64,000 nt of DNA from Polytrichum commune (taxonomy: Eukaryota > Streptophyta > Polytrichopsida > Polytrichales > Polytrichaceae). This document shows, one piece after another, positions 57,969 through 64,000 of this stretch. The notes under the pieces are model-generated. The model worked only from the letters and a program-made list of their open reading frames with translations, did not search any database and had not been told where the DNA came from. The translations under genes were made by a program, and so were the position numbers. Where the stretch lies: NCBI GenBank assembly GCA_950295325.1, contig OX485803.1, forward strand, positions 25,349,554 to 25,413,553, read 5' to 3'. Every line of letters begins with the position of its first letter. The first letter of the stretch is position 1.

Positions 57969-58482
57969 GGCTTCACCAACTCTTCTTAGAGCTCGACTTG
58001 CCCAGTGTGATCTAGTCAAGAAGAGTGACCACGTAAGGCCCACATACCTTCAATTGAACAACGTTGAAGTTGTCAAGGCTCGTTGCATAATCCTTTAATA
58101 TTTCACCACCAACCTACTACTATTATAATTCTAAAATTTCTCGTTAATTGGATCTTGAAGTTCATCTCATGAGTTGTAGAGAATTGGAGTTGATTCCCGT
58201 TTGTTAATGTATGTCCTTATATAACAAACGTGTTTTGTAGGTGATGAGACATTATGTGCCAAAAATTGTCATGTCCCATTATACGTGTCACAATGCATTG
58301 CAATCGGCCCATTTCTTTATGTAGAGTACGACCTCGAGGAGAGGGCATTCCCAAAGTTCCGGGCCTAGACCTTGGGCTTCCATCCCCTACACTATTTTGT
58401 CTACTTAGTGTGGGCTACCATTCAGAGTTACGTGTTGCTATAATTTTCTATGGAGAATATCACTTTTTAGCTAAATAACATA
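57969..58482. other. No gene recognised
   Basis: Spacer; a plus-strand frame of 74 codons at 58254-58478 has no recognisable motif. Confidence 0.5.
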
Positions 58483-58863
58483 AGTGCACTAAATATGATA
58501 TTCAGTGTCATATGGTATTTAATGTCACTATGGTAACTTTTTGGATGACGTTTGTTATAAATAAGTGAACAGTTACTATCATGGATGATGGATGAGTTCA
58601 TCTAGTGGCCAAACCCTAACTTCTCTTGTCAGCAACATGTGATGAAATATTGTCATGGATGATTCAAACTTCTATGGAAATCACTTGCTAAGTGACAGTA
58701 ATGCAACACTATAAATATATAATCCCCCCCAAAAAAAATTACAAGGAATGATAAATAATGTTGGGTTAACATTTAGTGTTGGTGACACTGTACCACGCTT
58801 TTACAATTCGTATTGACCAAGACAATTAGAATTGGTGACACTAAATATCACATTTAGTGTAGT
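58483..58863. mobile_element. MITE family ACTACACTAAATATGAT, copy 2 (381 bp)
   Basis: The ends AGTGCACTAAATATGATATT and (right, reverse complement) ACTACACTAAATGTGATATT pair as inverted repeats. The interior is the reverse complement of the 349-bp copy at 38535-38883. Borders are approximate and no target duplication is obvious. Confidence 0.7.
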
Positions 58864-59809
58864 TAGTATGCACACCAGAGAATATGATATAACTTCACTG
58901 GTATAAATCAATAAAGTTGGTAAAGTTATAGCAACATCTAACTCCGAATGGTAACCCACATTAATTAAGGTAAGTAACCCATTCTTGACCCCTTAAGCAA
59001 TTTAGCATATCTACAGTTTAGGTATGACCGGAGAAAAAATTCTCCATGTAGTGAAATAGAAGGAAGAAGCAATTCATATTTCATTATTCGTTTGGAATTA
59101 ACCAAGTTATCATGAATTTCTTAGGTGGATATTCTCTTCGACCTATACTCCTGATATGCACTAGCTAGCCTCTTTCCAATAACTCATTGCTTACAAAACA
59201 TGGAACACTTGCTTCCCGTAATTGATAACTATGGCACCTAAATATGCTTGGACTCCAAATGTAGTTGTTAACTTAGCCATTAACATTTGGCTAAGTTGGC
59301 TTTCCACCATGACATGATATTGTGTTGCACAGAAATAGGTTGGCCTAAGCTCCGAGAATGGGTTGCTTAACTTAGACAAAATAATGTCAGCATTCATTCG
59401 ATTCACATCTTCACTGCACCAGTACATATAATTAAGCAGACCTTGGCCATCTCACCACATTTTTGTTGCTCCTTTGGAATAGAGCAACTAAGAAACACCC
59501 CCTCCTCTGATAGTGTTCGTATTGTCTCCCGGGAGCTCAACGACTTTCACTTGCCACTTGGCAAGTGAGAATTCTATAGAAATGATCGCTCATGATCCTC
59601 ATGTGGGTAGTGATTCTAGGACTGAGGTATGCCAGTAATCTGATGGACTTCCTCGGCCTGCGGATGCTATGGTCAGTTTATGAATCGATACATTCCCAGA
59701 GTACGATTCAGAACCTCCCTACACTGCAACCAGCTCCAATGTGCAAACAATTTGCTGAAAGTAATGTGTCAAGGAAGAACTTCTGCATCACAGAATTTCT
59801 TACAAAAAA
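58864..59809. other. No gene recognised
   Basis: A minus-strand frame of 78 codons at 59191-59427 has no identified family. Nothing else is visible. Confidence 0.5.
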
Positions 59810-60073
59810 AATAGATCTTTATTTACAAGTACTTCCCAATATACAAAAATATGCCGAGTACTGTAGTAAAGACTGCAAATACCACAAAAGTGCAACTCAT
59901 CTCCCCATAGTATTACTACTTCGCTCATTTCTACATCTTATCCTGCCATGTGTAGATTTATAGTGTGCAATTCAGAACTCAAAATTAGTGTAGCTGGGCT
60001 CCTTTCCACAAAAGCGGTGATGAACTTGCTTGTCAAATACGGGACCAGGTCATTGAAAACCTCCCATCAGTGC

Positions 60074-60544
60074 TTAGGCAACCTCGATCTGCCGAGCTTG
60101 AGGCTTCGGTTTCTCCACTTTCGGGATTGTCACCGTCAGCACTCCATCCTGCACCTCCGCCTTCACCTTGTCCGCATTTGCGTTCTCAGGGAGTCGGAAG
60201 CGCCGCAGGAAGCTGCCTTGGGAGCGCTCAACGCGATGCCATGTGTCGCCCTTCTGCACTTCTTCTTTCTTTCTCTCGCCACTGATCTCCAGAGTCCTGC
60301 CATCCAACACCTGCACTTTCACTTCCTCCTTCTTCAATCCTGGAAGATCCGCTTTGAATACGTGGGCCTCCGGGGTTTCGCGCCAATCGATTTGTGTGTT
60401 GGCCACCGCGTGCGCATCCATCGCGAATTGCCGAGATGGTCCATTCTCCAGGCTAGAGAATGCTTCCAGCGGATCCCAGATTGTGCCGAAGGTCAGGGGG
60501 TCGATGACACGGTTTCCACGTCCGCCGAAGAGTGAAAGAGCCAT
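60074..60544 (-). CDS. Cytosolic class I small heat-shock protein, gene 4
   Basis: An intact 156-codon gene for the same type of oligomeric holdase. It differs from gene 3 at only a few residues: Gln in PSRQFAMD, Leu in VLDGRTLEIS, Ser in HRVERSQGS and Glu in DKVKAEVQDG. The arm contains IWDPLEAFSSLENG. The alpha-crystallin domain runs from WRETPEAHVF to DGVLTVTIPK and the tail ends PQARQIEVA with the I-x-V motif. The Arg-rich FLRRFRLPEN segment near residue 118 is complete. Overlapping plus-strand frames of up to 195 codons are shadows of this gene's GC-rich coding sequence. Confidence 0.97.
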   Translation of the reverse strand: MALSLFGGRGNRVIDPLTFGTIWDPLEAFSSLENGPSRQFAMDAHAVANTQIDWRETPEAHVFKADLPGLKKEEVKVQVLDGRTLEISGERKKEEVQKGDTWHRVERSQGSFLRRFRLPENANADKVKAEVQDGVLTVTIPKVEKPKPQARQIEVA

Positions 60545-61224
60545 TGACGTGCGACTTTTCTAGTCAACCCAATTGACAAAACCTGTGAAAACGCCAAATT
60601 TCAAGAATGTGAGACAACTGACTAAACAAAAAGTATGAGTTGAGAAATATAAAGAGTGTCAAAATCACCGTACAACCGTACAACCGCTTGTCACGAAGCT
60701 AACTCGCTGTCTGCTGCAATTCTATCATCTCCTTCCCGTTAAACCTCAGCAAATGCATGCGCTATTATATACGAAGCTGCACCAAATATGGAACAAAATC
60801 CCAATGGACAGACATTGACAAATTAGAGCGACAAATTGAGTCCGGCATATGAGAGTACACAGAATGGCCACTGAACTGCTGACTACGATTAGAACAGTAG
60901 CAAGGTTAGAGACAGGTTCGCCAACTGCAATCATCAGGATGCAATCACAACGAAACAGAAGAGTTTGAACATTGGCTATTGTACCAAAACTTGTGCACAA
61001 GTTCGTCAAGGGAAAACCTCCTCCAAACTGAGTTCCGAGAGAAAGAAGGCGCCAAACCAAATCAACTTCCTGTAAAACCCTACCTTGCTGCGATCGTGAT
61101 CAAGGAGCGTGCCTACAAACTTCACGAGAGTGTGCAAATCGATCAAACACCAAGGCCTGAGCTGGAAAGAAATGAGAATATCATGCAATGCGAGGGATCG
61201 GTGGGAGAGGCAAATGCAGTGTGG

Positions 61225-61365
61225 GAATTTATGGGGAAGGGTGGAGAGGCGATGGAAGTGTGTGGAGAAGTCCAGAGTGATGGAGAATGAGGAGAAGGGA
61301 GGAACGTTCTGGAGTGGGGGTTTCTGGACGAGTCTCAGGATGACACAGCGGCGCGAAGGACTCTC
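61225..61365 (-). promoter_or_regulatory. sHSP gene 4 upstream promoter
   Basis: CATAAATTC on the minus strand (61225-61233) and GAACGTTCTGGAG (61302-61314, perfect heat-shock element) lie at the same spacing as in gene 3. GGTTTCTGGACGAG follows. A candidate leader-intron donor on the minus strand is GCAAG|GTAGGG near 61084. Confidence 0.7.
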
Positions 61366-61390
61366 TACGCCAGTGTGTACGTATATCATC

Positions 61391-64000
61391 ATGCGTATAT
61401 TATAAAAATACGTATAAGTATATGCAATCACATCCGCCAATTAGGCCAAGCATTTGTGGCAGCCATGCAAGTTTGAAGCTGGCCACGTTGGAACTTGGGA
61501 AGCCTTATAGTAATGGAGATTGATATATGCAACTAGGTTGCCCCATGCCAAATTATTGGCATTCCACACTATTTTGAATAATTATGACCACAATAATCAC
61601 ATACAAGAATTGTAGTTGTTTGTTGTTACTATATGGACAAATAAACAAACTTACAAGTTCTTGTGATTTGATTTGATTTGATTTTGACGTACGGTAATCT
61701 GCATGGATAAGAAAGCATCCCATTGACGAATGCAACATAATTGCACATATCAGTCATAAGTGTAGATGGGTCTTGCATTTTAATTTTTTTTTGTACTTAT
61801 GACGTTTCTTCTGATATAGTAATTTTTTACAATCCAACATCAAACTACTAGTAAATTTAAATCAAGTCCATAGTTGACTTCCTAACAACAACAACAACAA
61901 CAATAACAACACAATTATACATCCTCTATTATTATTATTATTATTATTATTATTGAATCAAATATTAACAAAAATAAAACATAAAAATAAAGAAATAAAA
62001 TTGATTATCCAAAAACAAATCTTACAAAAATGATGTAAATGAATATACATTGACTTTGAGTATTCGAATCCAATGGCAATTTGATGCTATGTATAAATGG
62101 AGTAATGATAAACATATATAAATGAATGGTATAATTGGAATAAATCATATGTAATATCATATATTTTTATTAATTATATTTGATGATTTGTGTCTTAGAT
62201 TGCTGATAGCTTTGATCATAACATTGATGAAAAAAACATTTACACAATAATTAAAAACTTTATAATTGAAAATCATCAACATTATACCCGAATGATGGAT
62301 GACTAGTTTCATTGTGAATAATACGGCTCATGAATATAACTTAATAAAATATGTTTTATTACTTTATGATTTTCCATATAACATTCAAATTCATCTTGAC
62401 TGAGTAATTTGTATTGCTCATGTAAATTTGTTTGGTAAAGTAACAATTTTTATTTTAAAATATACGTGATATAATGTACAATATTAGGAAAACATTTATA
62501 ATAAGAAAATTCAAAGACATTCATGTTCAGAATATTATTTTAATTTTAACCAAATATTGATAGATATTAAATTCTTATACGAAAGTGATGTACAATCGTT
62601 TTATCATTGTATCATTGTTTGTAGTCAACAAGCTTGAAAACACACAGATATTATACTCTAAGATTTTATCAAAAAAATGTTAATGCATTATTTTCTTATT
62701 ATGAATAATATTCAATCATATAAGTTTTATATTTATAATATAATAATGTCTTTATATTTTTATAAATTTCAATATTCTAATTCTAATTTTAAAGTAATCA
62801 TAATTATTTTGAATCATTTTTCTTATAGGATTTTAAAAACTAATAATATTTAAATAATGTCACATTCAAATATGGATAATATATCAAATATGAAATTCTA
62901 TTATGAAGTAACAAAAAAATACGAATATACAGGAAACACAAGATCAGATGATAGGTTGGTTGGTTTTTCTATGGTTTTTTCCTACATACATACATAAAAC
63001 GCCTTCAAATAGCAATATTTGTAGTAGATCTCAAATATTCAATAAAATAAGTATAAATAATAAGATTATTAAACCAAAGAGATAAAAATATCTTATCCGT
63101 ATACTTGAATTTTAAAAATTGTTTTATAACTAAATTCAATACACATGCCAAAATAGGTATATTTTTGTGTTTATTAATGACATCAAATGAATATATGTTC
63201 TCCCTAACATTATTTGTCACTTAAAATATTTTAATTCTGTCTTCTTTAGGAACAAAATTTTTGGTTTCATTGCCGTTTATTTAGTCAAAGCAAAAGCTTT
63301 GTACTTTCAAAATCTTTGGATGCGTGATTTACCAATGATTTGTTTAGGACGTCAAAATATATCCTAAGATATATGTAAGTTGTATATAAAAACATATCAT
63401 TATTTGCGAAAATGATTTTTTGTAGTGTACCATTTACAATTATTGACCATGTATATAATTTGTGAACTATTGTTGAAAACGTCTAATATCTATTCTTTAG
63501 CTGAAATATAAGAAATAAAATTTCTTCATTACGTTGGAAGAAATTGATAAAATTATGTACACATTTTCAAAATAAAATATTAAAATAAAACATAAACAAA
63601 CAAATAAAATTTACATAATTTAAGTGATAGGCATGATATATTATAGTTTTTATTCAATAATATTTTATTTTAAACATTATACTTTATAATAAATGATAAA
63701 ATTTGATAAAATAGTTGAATAATTTTAAATATATTTTAATGTTAATCAATCAACCAAAAACATTTATTAGACTTAAAATGCTATTTAAATATTTGACAAA
63801 CGATGTCAACATCCAAGTGGTGATGACATCACATTTATTACCCATCACAAATTTATATGTTATATTTAGCTGAATATACACCTCATTGTCTTTCATTAAT
63901 TAAAAATTCTATACCATGTTACATTAGAGAGCACAATGAAGTAGAATATTTAATCTCATTTAAAAAACTGCAACTCCATAGTTAAGCACATCATTCTTCA
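61391..64000. other. AT-rich gene-free end of window; microsatellites
   Basis: From about 61740 the sequence becomes strikingly AT-rich and stays so to the end. It contains an AAC microsatellite (61884-61910) and a perfect ATT run of about nine units (61928-61954). I recognise no chloroplast or mitochondrial gene, tRNA or rRNA, and no paired repeats. Confidence 0.6.

Larger units (their letters stand above)
59810..61390 (-). repeat. Segmental duplicate, copy b (sHSP gene 4 with promoter)
   Basis: Partner of 53540-55115, same orientation, about 6.27 kb away. The 4.7 kb between the two copies holds MITEs and the tRNA-less repeat, so later insertions probably separated an originally closer pair. 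Confidence 0.9.

Noticed and set aside
59948-60535. 195-codon plus-strand frame, and the similar 163-200-codon frames at 47201-47803 and 50630-51121
   Set aside because: They lie antisense to the sHSP genes and exist because of the GC-rich codon pattern of the real minus-strand frame; the translated products have no family features.
61740-64000. Organellar DNA insertion
   Set aside because: Low GC is suggestive but no chloroplast or mitochondrial gene, tRNA or rRNA could be recognised.

Overview
The window looks like nuclear DNA of a land plant. Three identical eukaryotic tRNA-Asp(GTC) genes carry the usual plant sequence, and four intact genes encode cytosolic class I small heat-shock proteins (sHSPs). 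The rest is repeat-rich DNA with a low gene density: LINEs, MITEs, minisatellites and decayed DNA transposons. The LINE type (reverse transcriptase + RNase H + CCHC + restriction-like endonuclease) is best described from green algae. Together with the sHSP C-terminus (…RQIEVA) it makes me favour a seed-free plant (bryophyte, lycophyte or fern), but this is inference and the species cannot be read from the window.

Layout. 1-18 kb: no recognisable protein gene. It holds a G-rich minisatellite (1.1-1.6 kb), microsatellites, PIF/Harbinger-like MITEs at 12.1-12.7 and 16.0-16.6 kb, and the first tRNA-Asp repeat (13.05-14.4 kb). 18.3-28.0 kb: two same-strand, 5'-truncated LINEs of one family, each bounded by its own target-site duplication (14 bp and 11 bp) and ending in a short (TTC)n tail. 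28.4-29.7 kb: two related MITEs with exact 8-bp duplications, one confirmed by an empty site elsewhere in the window. 30.1-36.6 kb: an LTR-like fossil pair of about 490 bp enclosing a 78-bp minisatellite and a non-coding interior. 37.5-40.1 kb: further MITEs. 40.3-46.95 kb: tRNA-Asp repeat copies 2 and 3, separated by a degenerate hAT-type transposase and a tandem array of about 200-bp units.

47.0-61.4 kb is the only clear host protein-gene region: four minus-strand sHSP genes. Units 1 and 2 are tandem (about 3.2 kb each) and share conserved non-coding blocks. Units 3 and 4 are a younger duplicate pair sharing about 1.5 kb including the promoter. All four have alignable upstream promoters with heat-shock-element-like GAA/TTC clusters, a polypyrimidine-AG site suggesting a 5'-leader intron, and an uninterrupted 156-codon reading frame. 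The gene products should work together as 12-24-mer holdase chaperones under heat stress. Between units 3 and 4 lies a 517-bp MITE that is a 250-bp inverted repeat, perfect by eye. The last 2.3 kb is very AT-rich with nothing recognisable.

The most unusual object is the LINE family at 18.3-28.0 kb. Both copies carry RNase H, a CCHC motif and an R2-type restriction-like endonuclease after the RT, plus an unnamed conserved domain between RT and RNase H, on a sense strand strikingly poor in G.
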